64,000 bases of DNA, taken from positions 2,294,001 through 2,358,000 of the forward strand of contig CAWICN010000001.1 of the NCBI GenBank assembly GCA_963834725.1, written 5' to 3'. Made by a program: the position numbers and the translations under genes. Source of the stretch: PALSA-693 sp963834725. GTDB lineage: Bacteria > Actinomycetota > Acidimicrobiia > Acidimicrobiales > Palsa-688. This document shows, piece by piece, positions 8,531 through 16,825 of the stretch (within the stretch, counting starts at the first letter, position 1; every line of letters begins with the position of its first letter). The notes under the pieces are model-generated. The model worked only from the letters and a program-made list of their open reading frames with translations. It did not search any database and was not told where the DNA came from.

Positions 8531-9804
8531 AAGTTCACCTCCACCGCCGCCGGCCGGGCGGCCTCCCGGAGAATAACGGCCTTCTGCTGGTTGGTGAACG
8601 CCTGCAGATGCCGCATATGCAGAAAGCGGGCGTGGTCCCGCCCGATGCCGTACATTTTGTCGAACCAATCGTCCTCGCCGAGCATCTCGCCGAGCCGGGG
8701 CGAGTTGCGGTGCAGCATCTGAGGGTCCACCTTCTTCGGCTCGAGGCTGCGAAGGATGCCCCGGTTGAAGTGCCAGTGCAGCGTGACCCGTTCGCCGGGC
8801 TCGGAGCGGTCACCCTGCCAGTGCCACAACGCTTCGGTGAAGAAAACGACGGAGCCTTTGGGCATTTCGATAGGGACGCCCCCCTTCACCTCCTCGTCAG
8901 GCCGCGGCGGCCGGCGTAAACGGTGTGTACCCGGTACGACCCAGGTCGGCCCCGACGCCACCGTCCAGTCTTCCAGCGACCACACGCCCACGCCGGTAAG
9001 GGCGTACTCGGGGTAGGGCTCGGGTACCTGGGCGTAGTCGTTGTGCAGCGGAATCGTGCCCGGGCCAGAGCCCCGGCGAATAGCGGACAACGAGGCGATC
9101 ACCGCGCCCCGCCCGAGCGAGGCGTCGATCAGGGTCATCAGCTGCGGCTGCTGGGCCAGCAGTTCGAACGGCCGGCCCTGGTACAGCATCCACTGTAGAG
9201 AGGACACGCTCTGGTCGGACAACGCCAGCAGGGTGGCATTTCGAAGCTCGTCGGCAAACTCAGGGGAGATCGCCCGTTCCAGCACGGTGTAGCCCCGCTC
9301 CTCCATCTCGGCGATATTGCCGAGCAAGCCCTGGCGGGACGCCCGATGGTACAGGTCGGGGTTCTCAACGGTCCGGCGGCCGAGATGATCGTGCAGGTGA
9401 GCGAGCAGCTCGGCGGCGCGAGGATCCTCCAGGCGCCCCTTCGTGACCAGCGCCCCCAGGCCGAACTGCTGCGTCAGCTCTCGCCCCATCGCCTCGTATG
9501 CCCCCGGCGCGGTGAGCCCGACCCGCTGAGCGGTGCTGAGGGCTGCCTGGTAGTCCCCCTCGACGACCATGTCGGCGTTGGAGCGGCTCTCGCGGGCCAC
9601 CGTTACCGACTGCCCGTCCCAGCAGAAGCTCCAGGAGGCGACATCGCCGGGGAACTGAAGGTGCGGCGGGGCGTCGGTAAAGGATTCACTCAGCGAGAAG
9701 GCGGCGACGCCGGGGTGCAGCTGAAGCTCACCCTCCAGAAACCCCCGAGCCTCGTCCAGCCACTGGTCGCTCAGGAACTCGAACTGATGAGGCAGCGTGT
9801 ACAT
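8527..9804 (-). CDS. Phytanoyl-CoA dioxygenase family protein with SCP2-like N-terminus
   Basis: 425 residues. The C-terminal half (about 150-400) is a PhyH-type Fe(II)/2-oxoglutarate dioxygenase. It has the HxD iron-binding pair in PLHNDYAQ, a candidate distal His in EALWHWQGD and a following Arg (GERVTLHWHFNRG) for 2-oxoglutarate. The N-terminal 130 residues look like a sterol-carrier-protein-2-type lipid-binding module (NADMVVEGDYQAAL, FGLGALVTKGRLEDPRAAEL). A fusion of lipid carrier and alpha-hydroxylase suits a bulky acyl-CoA or lipid substrate. ATG 9804 has GGAGGG 6 nt upstream and is preferred over the GTG at 9834. It is the first gene of the operon. Confidence 0.75.
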   Translation of the reverse strand: MYTLPHQFEFLSDQWLDEARGFLEGELQLHPGVAAFSLSESFTDAPPHLQFPGDVASWSFCWDGQSVTVARESRSNADMVVEGDYQAALSTAQRVGLTAPGAYEAMGRELTQQFGLGALVTKGRLEDPRAAELLAHLHDHLGRRTVENPDLYHRASRQGLLGNIAEMEERGYTVLERAISPEFADELRNATLLALSDQSVSSLQWMLYQGRPFELLAQQPQLMTLIDASLGRGAVIASLSAIRRGSGPGTIPLHNDYAQVPEPYPEYALTGVGVWSLEDWTVASGPTWVVPGTHRLRRPPRPDEEVKGGVPIEMPKGSVVFFTEALWHWQGDRSEPGERVTLHWHFNRGILRSLEPKKVDPQMLHRNSPRLGEMLGEDDWFDKMYGIGRDHARFLHMRHLQAFTNQQKAVILREAARPAAVEVNL

Positions 9805-9975
9805 CGATCCCTCCAGGTCGGACCGCAGCTCCACCTATTCCACCACAACGTCCCCGGGGGGTGCCCAAACCGGGTGAAGCGCCGGGCTTGCGCCTTCGGG
9901 ACGCATGCACTAGATCGGGGCTCGACCGGAGGTGAAGGTCGCCGATCGATACTCATCGAAAGAAGGGTGGGCGTG

Positions 9976-10830
9976 ATGCCGATTGACCACTCGTATTACC
10001 AGACTCCACTGGATTACACCGACATCATCTACGAGGTCGAGCCTCCGCTGGCCCGGATCATCCTCAATCGACCGGAGAAAATGAATGCGTTGCGTCACCA
10101 GCTTCGAGGTGAGGTGTTCCACGCGCTGCGCGTCGCCGAGAGCAACCCGGACGTTTCGGTGATCATCATCAAGGGGAACGGGCGGTGCTTCAGCGCCGGC
10201 TATGACCTCGGGGCGGGGAACCAGGGCTACGAGCTACCTGACGTCGGGCCTCTGATGCCCGGAGCAGGCCAGTGGCCCCGCCATCTCAACTCCGGCTACT
10301 TCCTTATATGGGATCTGACCAAGGTGGTCATCGCGCAAGCCCATGGCTATTGCCTGGCCGGCGGCAGCGAGCTGGCGTCCTACTGCGACCTCTTCGTCGT
10401 CGCCGACGACCTGCAGATCGGGTACCCGCCCGTGCGCGACATGTCGCCTCCGGACAACTGCTGGTTCCCCTGGCACCTCCCGATGCGCAAGGCCAAGGAG
10501 ATGATCTTCACCGGCGACGCCCTCACCGGCAAGGAGGCCGTCGAGCTGGGCCTGGCCAATTACTCGGTACCCGAGGAGGAGCTCGAGGAGTTCACGACGA
10601 AGCTGGCGAAGCGCGTCGCCCTCGTCCCGGCGCCGCTCCTGGCCCTCTCCAAGCGCCAGATCAACCGCACCTATGAGATCATGGGCATCCGCACCGCCCT
10701 GTCGGTTGGCAACGACAACATGGCGCTCTCGGGGGCAACCAGAATCGAAGGCGGCTTCATTCAGACCTTGCGAGAGAAGGGCCTGCACGCCGCACTCGAC
10801 GAGCGCCACGCCCGTTGGGGCGACTACTGA
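9976..10830 (+). CDS. Enoyl-CoA hydratase/isomerase family protein
   Basis: 284-residue crotonase-fold protein. The CoA-binding and oxyanion segments are GNGRCFSAGYDLG and HGYCLAGGSELASYCDL, the latter with a Glu available for catalysis. IILNRPEKMNALRHQL is the usual N-terminal motif. ATG 9976 follows AGAAGGGTGG; the much longer upstream open frame shows no homology and overlaps the divergent gene. A 10-bp tandem repeat follows the stop directly. Hydration of an enoyl-CoA is the default guess, but the family also contains isomerases, hydrolases and ring-opening enzymes. Confidence 0.88.
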   Translation: MPIDHSYYQTPLDYTDIIYEVEPPLARIILNRPEKMNALRHQLRGEVFHALRVAESNPDVSVIIIKGNGRCFSAGYDLGAGNQGYELPDVGPLMPGAGQWPRHLNSGYFLIWDLTKVVIAQAHGYCLAGGSELASYCDLFVVADDLQIGYPPVRDMSPPDNCWFPWHLPMRKAKEMIFTGDALTGKEAVELGLANYSVPEEELEEFTTKLAKRVALVPAPLLALSKRQINRTYEIMGIRTALSVGNDNMALSGATRIEGGFIQTLREKGLHAALDERHARWGDY

Positions 10831-10874
10831 TCTCGCCTGATCTCTCCTGATCTCTCCTGATCTCTCCTGATCTC
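10831..10874. repeat. 10-bp tandem repeat after the enoyl-CoA hydratase gene
   Basis: Four and a half units of TCTC(T/G)CCTGA begin right after the TGA of the hydratase gene. No hairpin is formed. Confidence 0.8.
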
Positions 10875-10933
10875 GCCGGCGGCCCGGCCCCGGACCCACG
10901 GCTCGCCCCTCCGGTGGTCTCGGGCCGGTGGGC

Positions 10934-10939
10934 TACGTT
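10934..10939 (+). promoter_or_regulatory. Candidate -10 box for the leader peptide/dehydrogenase transcript
   Basis: TACGTT followed by 6 nt and then ATG at 10946. The spacing fits a leaderless transcript beginning at the leader-peptide start. Confidence 0.4.
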
Positions 10940-10945
10940 GGCCCG

Positions 10946-10981
10946 ATGCAGACCATCACGACGACGTCGGGGACCCGATGA
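10946..10981 (+). CDS. Thr-rich 11-residue leader peptide (uORF)
   Basis: ATG at 10946 opens an 11-codon frame, MQTITTTSGTR, ending in TGA at 10979-10981. Five of its 11 residues are Thr. Its stop overlaps the dehydrogenase start as ATGA (10978-10981), so ribosomes finishing the peptide could re-initiate on the enzyme. A TANNNT box lies 6 nt before its ATG. The composition recalls ThrL, the leader peptide of the enterobacterial threonine operon. The downstream enzyme belongs to the superfamily that includes threonine dehydrogenase. There is no room for a terminator hairpin, so classical attenuation is excluded. Expression is unproven. Confidence 0.4.
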   Translation: MQTITTTSGTR

Positions 10982-12060
10982 CGACTGGCCCGGTGACACC
11001 GTCGACCGAGTCCACGGCGCGTTCCGCCTTCCTTGCCGGCGACCACCGCTTCGACGTCCGGGCCGTCGAGCTGCCGGAGCCCGGTCCGGGGGAGCTGTTG
11101 CTCGACGTCGCCGCGTGTGGCGTCTGCGGTAGCAACCTGCACGAGTGGCACGCCACCCGGCCGGGCGCAGCCGGCACGCGGGTCGCCGGGGCCACCGGGC
11201 ACGAGGTGTCGGGGGTGGTGGCGGCGGTCGGCACCGGCGTCGAGCAGGTTGCGGTGGGTGACCGCGTCGCCGTCGACCCGAGCGCAGCCCAGTCCTGCGG
11301 TCGTTGCCAGGCTTGCCTGGATGGAGCCAACTGGTTTTGCCGCAACCGATCGCCGCTGGCCACTTACGGTTTCGCCGATCGGATGGTCCTCTTCGCCGCG
11401 GCCGCCCATCCCCTGCCCGCCGGAATGGATGTCGTGGTCGGCTCGCTCGCGGAGCCCATGGCGTGCGGGGTCCATGCTGTGCGCCACAGCTGGACGGCCC
11501 GTGACGGCCGGGTGGACGGTAAGAAGGTCGCGGTCATAGGGGCGGGCATGCTCGGCCTGTCGGCGATCATGGCCGCCCGCCACCTCGGCGCGTCGGAGGT
11601 CGCCGCCATCGCCCGCCACCCACACCAACAGGCCGCGGCGTGGTCCTGCGGCGCCACCTCGGTCCTCGACCCGGTCGATGAGGAGACGGCCGCGACGGTG
11701 CGGCGCATGCGGCCAGAGCTTGTGGTCGAGGCGGTCGGCGGCGCGGGTGGGACCTTCGCGATGGCCTTGGAAATGGCGGCGTGGCGAGGTGAGGTGGCCG
11801 TACTCGGCAGCTTCCTCGGACCCCAAGCGGTGAACGTGGCGGCCGCCCTCAACCATGAGAAGCGGCTGTTCTTTGCCATCAGCTACGCGGCGCTCGACGG
11901 CGTCCACGACATGGATGTGGCCCTGGAGATCATGGGATCGGGCGCGGTCCCCGTGGCCGACCTGGTGACCCACCGCTACCACCTCGACGAACTCGAGCAG
12001 GCGTTCACCGCGGCCGACGACAAGAGCACCGGCGCCCTCCGCGTGGCCGTCGTCCCGTGA
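10978..12060 (+). CDS. Zinc-dependent medium-chain alcohol dehydrogenase
   Basis: 360 residues, GroES-like N-terminal domain and Rossmann C-terminal domain. Catalytic-zinc ligands are seen as Cys in CGVCGSNLH, His-Glu in GATGHEVSGVV and Glu in SLAEPMACG. A four-Cys structural zinc site is present (SCGRCQACL...FCRN). The dinucleotide loop is VIGAGMLGLSA. This is the sorbitol/threonine/alcohol dehydrogenase type that oxidises secondary alcohols with NAD(P). It is translated from an ATGA junction with a small upstream ORF. The substrate is not determinable; a hydroxyacyl or amino alcohol would fit the neighbourhood. Confidence 0.85.
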   Translation: MTTGPVTPSTESTARSAFLAGDHRFDVRAVELPEPGPGELLLDVAACGVCGSNLHEWHATRPGAAGTRVAGATGHEVSGVVAAVGTGVEQVAVGDRVAVDPSAAQSCGRCQACLDGANWFCRNRSPLATYGFADRMVLFAAAAHPLPAGMDVVVGSLAEPMACGVHAVRHSWTARDGRVDGKKVAVIGAGMLGLSAIMAARHLGASEVAAIARHPHQQAAAWSCGATSVLDPVDEETAATVRRMRPELVVEAVGGAGGTFAMALEMAAWRGEVAVLGSFLGPQAVNVAAALNHEKRLFFAISYAALDGVHDMDVALEIMGSGAVPVADLVTHRYHLDELEQAFTAADDKSTGALRVAVVP

Positions 12061-12086
12061 CGGCGGAAGCCCGGCAGGGCTAGGCT
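12057..12086 (+). promoter_or_regulatory. Candidate promoter of the amidohydrolase/phosphotransferase pair
   Basis: GTGACG (12057-12062), an 18-nt spacer and TAGGCT (12081-12086). Transcription would start near 12093, giving a leader of about 31 nt with AGGGAGA before ATG 12124. Confidence 0.35.
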
Positions 12087-12123
12087 GCAACCGTTCAACT
12101 TGCTCACAGGGAGAACGGAACCC

Positions 12124-13797
12124 ATGGCTACAACCACAGTGATCAGGGGCGGGACCATCGTCGACGGTACCGGGGCACCACGCCAACGGGCCGACGTCTC
12201 GATCGAGGGGGGGCGTATCGTCGAGATCGGCAACAACCTGCACGGCGACGTCGAACTGGACGCCGGCGGCCACGTCGTCGCTCCGGGTTTCGTCGACATC
12301 CACACCCACTACGACGCACAGGTGTTCTGGGACCCCGCGCTCACCCCGTCGTGCTTTCACGGTGTGACGACTGTCGTGGCCGGCAATTGCGGGTTCTCGC
12401 TCGCGCCCACCCACAGCACTGACCGGGAGCTGATCGCCAACACGATGCAGAAGGTCGAGGACATGAACCCGGCCTCGCTGATGGCGGGCATTCCGTGGGA
12501 CTTCGAAACCTTTCCCGACTACCTGCGCTCGGTGGAGCGCAGCGGCAGCATGATCAACTTCTCTGCGTATGTCGGCCATACACCGGTGCGAATGTGGGTG
12601 ATGGGCGCCGACGCGGCGGAGCGACCGGCGACCCCTGAAGAAATCCAGCGTATGTCGGCGGTGGTGGCCGACGCCATGGACGCGGGGGCGGCAGGGTTCG
12701 CGACCAGCTTTGCCATCACGCACCTCGGTGCCGACGGACGGCCGATCCCGAGCCGGCGGGCGGCCCGGGATGAGATCGAGGCGCTGTTCGGAGTCGTCGG
12801 CGCGGCCGGTCGGGGCGTGGTGGCGGTCAACGGTGGTGAGGTCCTGAGCTTCGCCGAGATCTACGAGCTGCAACCGACGATCGGTGCGCCGTTCACCTAC
12901 ACGGCCCTGCTCACCTTCGGGGGCGGGGCGCACATGCGGATGGTGGACATCCATCGGTCCGGCGTGGCCGCCGGCGCCGACGTCTGGCCCCAGGTGTCGT
13001 GCCGGCCACTGACCTTCTCCATGTTGATGACCGAGCCGTTCATCCTCAACACCAACCCGGTGTTCGCCCAGCTGTCCGGCAGCGGCCTGGATGCCCGCCG
13101 CGCCGCCTTCGCCGACCCGGCCTGGCGCAAAGAGGTACGGGAGCGCTGGGAGGCGCGCCAGGGTATTCCGCCGCGATGGGAGTCCTTCGAGGTCCTCATG
13201 TCGGACGCCAATCCGCAGCTGGTCGGGCGGAAGTTGTCGGACCTCGCCGCCGAGCGCGGCGCCGACCCGCTCGACGTGCTGCTGGACGTCACCCTCGAGG
13301 AGCCTGAACTGGCCCTGCGTGTCCGCTCGATCCTCGCCAACGACGATCTCGACGGAATCGCCATGCTCCTGCGAGAGCAGCAGTGCACACTCGGGTTGAG
13401 CGACGCCGGCGCCCATGTCGGACAGCTCTGCGATGCGCCGCTGCCCACCGACCTGCTCGGCAACTGGGTCCGGGAGCGGGAGGTGCTCACCCTCGAGGAA
13501 GCCATCCACAAGCTCACCCAGGTCCAGACCCGCCTCTTCGGTTTTTCCGACCGCGGCGTGCTCGCTCCCGGTCTGGCGGCCGACGTGGTCGTCTTTGATC
13601 CCGATCTGGTGGCGCCCGGCCCGCTCCGCCGGGTCCGCGACTTTCCGGCCGACGGGGAGAGGCTCACGGCCGATCAGCCGTCAGGGATGCGCCACCTGCT
13701 GGTCAACGGCGAGGTGGTCCAGCGCGACGGCCGGCTGGAGCCCGACGCCACTGAACGGCGTCCGGGCCAATTGCTGCGCCCGGCCCCGCGGCTCTGA
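12124..13797 (+). CDS. N-acyl-D-amino-acid deacylase-family amidohydrolase
   Basis: 557-residue metal-dependent amidohydrolase of the D-aminoacylase group (Amidohydro_3). Metal-site features are HTHYDAQ after the first barrel strand, the Cys of VVAGNCGFS that serves as a zinc ligand in D-aminoacylase, and the catalytic Asp in LGLSDAGAHVG. The N- and C-terminal beta-sandwich strands (VIRGGTIVDGTG; FADRGVLAPGLAADVVVFD-like segment) are intact. Family members cleave N-acyl amide bonds, but actinobacterial paralogues in CoA-catabolic loci are uncharacterised. ATG 12124 has AGGGAGA upstream. It is followed after 10 bp by the phosphotransferase gene, so the two are probably co-transcribed. Confidence 0.8.
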   Translation: MATTTVIRGGTIVDGTGAPRQRADVSIEGGRIVEIGNNLHGDVELDAGGHVVAPGFVDIHTHYDAQVFWDPALTPSCFHGVTTVVAGNCGFSLAPTHSTDRELIANTMQKVEDMNPASLMAGIPWDFETFPDYLRSVERSGSMINFSAYVGHTPVRMWVMGADAAERPATPEEIQRMSAVVADAMDAGAAGFATSFAITHLGADGRPIPSRRAARDEIEALFGVVGAAGRGVVAVNGGEVLSFAEIYELQPTIGAPFTYTALLTFGGGAHMRMVDIHRSGVAAGADVWPQVSCRPLTFSMLMTEPFILNTNPVFAQLSGSGLDARRAAFADPAWRKEVRERWEARQGIPPRWESFEVLMSDANPQLVGRKLSDLAAERGADPLDVLLDVTLEEPELALRVRSILANDDLDGIAMLLREQQCTLGLSDAGAHVGQLCDAPLPTDLLGNWVREREVLTLEEAIHKLTQVQTRLFGFSDRGVLAPGLAADVVVFDPDLVAPGPLRRVRDFPADGERLTADQPSGMRHLLVNGEVVQRDGRLEPDATERRPGQLLRPAPRL

Positions 13798-13807
13798 CAG
13801 GGCTGCC

Positions 13808-14815
13808 GTGGCCGATCTCAGTACTGGCCTGGCCCGGTTCCTCACCGATCATTTCGCGCAGACCTACACCGTCACCAACCTGAGCGCCTCGTCGGCCGGT
13901 GCGCGCCGCGGCAATGTGTTGTTCGACGCGACGAGCGACGATACAACGCTTGAGCTCGTGGCGACGATCCTGCCGACGGCCGACATCCAGATCAATCCCA
14001 TGACCGCCGAAGCGGGTGTGCGCCTGGTGGCCGAGGAGTACGGGGTGCCGGTTCCTCACGTTCAGGCTGTCTGCACCGATCCGTCATACGTGGGCGGCCA
14101 CTTTTTTCTCTCCGACCGGGTTGACGGCGAGTCGGTGCCTCGTCGGGTGCTGCGCATGGTGCAGAGTGAGGGGATCGGCGAAGTGGTGGCGGCCCAGCTG
14201 GGGGAGGCGCTGGCCCACCTCCATGCGGTCGACCCGGCCCTCGCACCCGACGAGCTCAGAGATGACCCGTCCAAGAACCCGGCGGAGACGGCGCTGGCCA
14301 ACGCCGCTCAGGGGGTGGCGGATTTGCTGGTACCTCGACCGGCGATGGCGATGGGTCTGCGCTGGCTCGAGCGTCATCTACCAGGCCCGCCGCCGAAAAG
14401 GACGATCGTTCACACCGACGTCCGCAACGGCAACATCATCGTGAGCCCGAAGGGCCTCGCGGCGGTGCTCGACTGGGAAGGTACGGTGCGCCACGGTGAC
14501 CCGATGCAGGACCTGGCGTGGCCAGCACTGCGCATGTGGCGCTTCCGCGAAGACGAAAATGAGATCGGTGGGTTTGCGGGCCGTCAGCCGTTCGTGGCCG
14601 GGTACGAACGGGCCGGCGGAACCTTCGATGAGGAGCGTTTCGAATGGTGGAAGGTGCTCGGCACCCTGCGGTGGGGACTTGGCCTCGCTGGCCAGACTCA
14701 CCAGCACCTGAACGGCCAGTTCCCCAACATCGTGATGGCCGCCAGCGGCCGTCGGGTGCCCGAGCTCGAGTGGGATCTGCTCATGTTGGTCCGGCCATCC
14801 GGAGCGCGCCGTTAG
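13808..14815 (+). CDS. APH/LvaA-like phosphotransferase family protein
   Basis: 335 residues from GTG 13808, 10 bp after the amidohydrolase gene. It has the aminoglycoside-phosphotransferase/ACAD10-kinase fold, with the catalytic loop HTDVRNGNIIV (HxDxxxxN) and the metal-binding DWE segment in VLDWEGTVRHGDP. Beside acyl-CoA genes this family usually phosphorylates hydroxyacyl-CoAs rather than antibiotics. The model is LvaA of Pseudomonas putida, which phosphorylates 4-hydroxyvaleryl-CoA together with the small protein LvaB. A DUF6285/LvaB-like gene (33887) and an ACAD10/11-like dehydrogenase (37627) are elsewhere in this window. The long open frame upstream of 13808 overlaps the amidohydrolase and is not real. 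Confidence 0.8.
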   Translation: MADLSTGLARFLTDHFAQTYTVTNLSASSAGARRGNVLFDATSDDTTLELVATILPTADIQINPMTAEAGVRLVAEEYGVPVPHVQAVCTDPSYVGGHFFLSDRVDGESVPRRVLRMVQSEGIGEVVAAQLGEALAHLHAVDPALAPDELRDDPSKNPAETALANAAQGVADLLVPRPAMAMGLRWLERHLPGPPPKRTIVHTDVRNGNIIVSPKGLAAVLDWEGTVRHGDPMQDLAWPALRMWRFREDENEIGGFAGRQPFVAGYERAGGTFDEERFEWWKVLGTLRWGLGLAGQTHQHLNGQFPNIVMAASGRRVPELEWDLLMLVRPSGARR

Positions 14816-14853
14816 TTACGTGACGAACCCCTGCGAGGGATGATTTCTGGTCG

Positions 14854-16569
14854 TTATCCCACGTGGGCCGGGGTGGACAAGCTCACCACTTGTCCGGCGC
14901 GGGCCGCCGAGTACCCCGCGTCCGCCGACCAGGTAACCGCCCCATTGACGATCACGCTATCAATGCCGACCGAATGGCGAATATAACGGAACCCGTCACC
15001 GGGCAGATCTGACACGCCCACCTCTTCGCCACGGTCGATCGTGTCGGGGTCGAAGACCACCAGGTCGGCGGCATAGCCCGGGTTGAGCAGGCCGCGATCG
15101 CGCAGGCCCCAGGCCAGGGCGGGCTCGAGCGTGAGCCGCCGCACGGCTTGCTCGGTGCGCATAACGCCAGCCCGCCGCACGAACTGACTGAACAGGTACC
15201 CCGGATCACCGTAGGTGGCGAAGGCCTGGACGTGGGCCCCGGCATCCGACGCTCCGATGAGCACGTGCGGATGGGCCAGCATCTCCCCAACGGGTTCGAT
15301 GTCAATGTGGCCGAGGCCATCGTTTTTGAACTCGGTCTGGAGATCCTCGGATAACGCCACGTCGATCATGACCTCGACGACGTTAGTCCCGCGCTCCTCG
15401 GCCAACTCGCGCAGGTGCCGCCCCACGAGATGCTGGTTCTCCGGCTTGGCCACCCCGCGGATGTAGGCATCGTCGAGCCGGCGCCGCATGGCCTCGAGCA
15501 TTTCGTCGTCGCCCCCCGGCAGCGCCTCGGCCACCAGCCGGGCGCGGGTCTCGGGATCGGAAAAGGCGTCGATCTTCTGACTCAGGGCAGGCAGGCTGAA
15601 CACTTCACGCCATCTCGGCAGCGCCGCCAGCATGAAGTTGCGTTCACGAAGCCGGAAGTTGATGTCGATCGGCCGGGTCTGGACCTGTGGCCAGACGCGT
15701 GCTCCCCGCCTGGCCTGCTCCTCGATGCGGCCCAGCACGACCGGACCCATGTCAGGGGCGCGCCGGTTGTGGAACAGCGGCGCCAGCGTGGTGGGAATCC
15801 CGTACTCGAGCGAGAGGTCGGCGAGCATGTCCACCCGCTCGACCGTCTTGTCGGTGTCGTAGAACTCGTGAACGATCTGGAGCATGCCATGTCCAGCCTC
15901 GCCGAGAGTTGCCGACAGAGCCCGGAGCTCGTCATGGGTGGCGAGCCGGCTCGGCACCGGCTGGAAATTGTGGTCGACATCGATATAGCTGGTCGACAGT
16001 CCGCTCGCACCGGCCTGCAGGCACTCCCCCAGCACCGCCTGCACGGCTGCGATCTCGTCGGCAGTCGCCTCGCGATGGAAGGCGTCCTCACCCATCACCC
16101 ACATGCGCAGCGCGCTATGTCCGACCAATGGCGCCAGGTTGATCCCCAGCTTTCCATTGAGCGCGCCGAGCCATCCGTCAAAGGACTCCCATTGCCAGTC
16201 GATGCCTTCCTCGAAGGCGGCCATGGGCAGGTCCTCGATCTGACGGAACATCCGGCAGAGCCGGTCCCGCTGGCCGGCGTGGAGCGGGGCGATCGTCAGC
16301 GAGCAGTTACCCGTCACCACCGTCGTCACACCGTGTTCGAGCTCGGGTTGAGCGAGACCGTCCCAGCAGACCTGAGCGTCGAAGTGAGTGTGGATGTCGA
16401 TAAAGCCCGGGGCCACCGCGTGACCGCCGGCGTCGAGCTCGACGTCTCCTGACTCCGGGACGCGGCCGACACGAACGATGCGCCCGTCCTTTACCCCTAC
16501 CTCCCCCAAAAATGGCGGCATACCGGAGCCGTCGTAGACGATGGCGTTCCGCACAACGAGATCGAGCAT
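14854..16569 (-). CDS. N-acyl-D-amino-acid deacylase-family amidohydrolase
   Basis: 571 residues, same architecture as the product of the gene at 12124. Metal motifs are DIHTHFDAQVCWD, the Cys ligand in VVTGNCSLTIAP and the catalytic Asp in GASDAGAHVQ. It is convergent with the phosphotransferase gene (38 bp apart). The substrate is unknown. The divergence from its two paralogues in the window (for example NCSL against NCGF) suggests distinct substrates rather than recent duplication. Confidence 0.8.
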   Translation of the reverse strand: MLDLVVRNAIVYDGSGMPPFLGEVGVKDGRIVRVGRVPESGDVELDAGGHAVAPGFIDIHTHFDAQVCWDGLAQPELEHGVTTVVTGNCSLTIAPLHAGQRDRLCRMFRQIEDLPMAAFEEGIDWQWESFDGWLGALNGKLGINLAPLVGHSALRMWVMGEDAFHREATADEIAAVQAVLGECLQAGASGLSTSYIDVDHNFQPVPSRLATHDELRALSATLGEAGHGMLQIVHEFYDTDKTVERVDMLADLSLEYGIPTTLAPLFHNRRAPDMGPVVLGRIEEQARRGARVWPQVQTRPIDINFRLRERNFMLAALPRWREVFSLPALSQKIDAFSDPETRARLVAEALPGGDDEMLEAMRRRLDDAYIRGVAKPENQHLVGRHLRELAEERGTNVVEVMIDVALSEDLQTEFKNDGLGHIDIEPVGEMLAHPHVLIGASDAGAHVQAFATYGDPGYLFSQFVRRAGVMRTEQAVRRLTLEPALAWGLRDRGLLNPGYAADLVVFDPDTIDRGEEVGVSDLPGDGFRYIRHSVGIDSVIVNGAVTWSADAGYSAARAGQVVSLSTPAHVG

Positions 16570-16825
16570 GGTGACCCCCGCGTTCTCTGATAGGGAGCGA
16601 AGATAGGGAACGAAACGGCCGGGAGATTACCAGGTCATTCAACACCCAACAATCGGGTGGTGCAATCGGACCATTCAGCCGGGAACGCTCATGAGCGGGG
16701 CAACCTGGGCCGCGTCGACGAACTCCTCATCCCGGTGATGGGAGGTCGACGAGATCGCCAGAGACGGACTACCCTACGATGCTACCAACAGTGGGGATGG
16801 GCTGGATCGGGAGGATTGCTCGCAA

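Noticed and set aside
10946..10981. Classical transcription attenuator before the dehydrogenase
   Set aside because: The leader peptide stop overlaps the gene start, leaving no space for terminator/antiterminator hairpins.
11364..13667. Long antisense ORFs over the dehydrogenase and amidohydrolase genes
   Set aside because: They are Arg/Ser/Pro-rich complements of genes with clear domains, as expected from high GC content.
13415..13807. Extended N-terminus for the phosphotransferase
   Set aside because: That part overlaps the amidohydrolase C-terminus in another frame; the kinase fold begins at GTG 13808.
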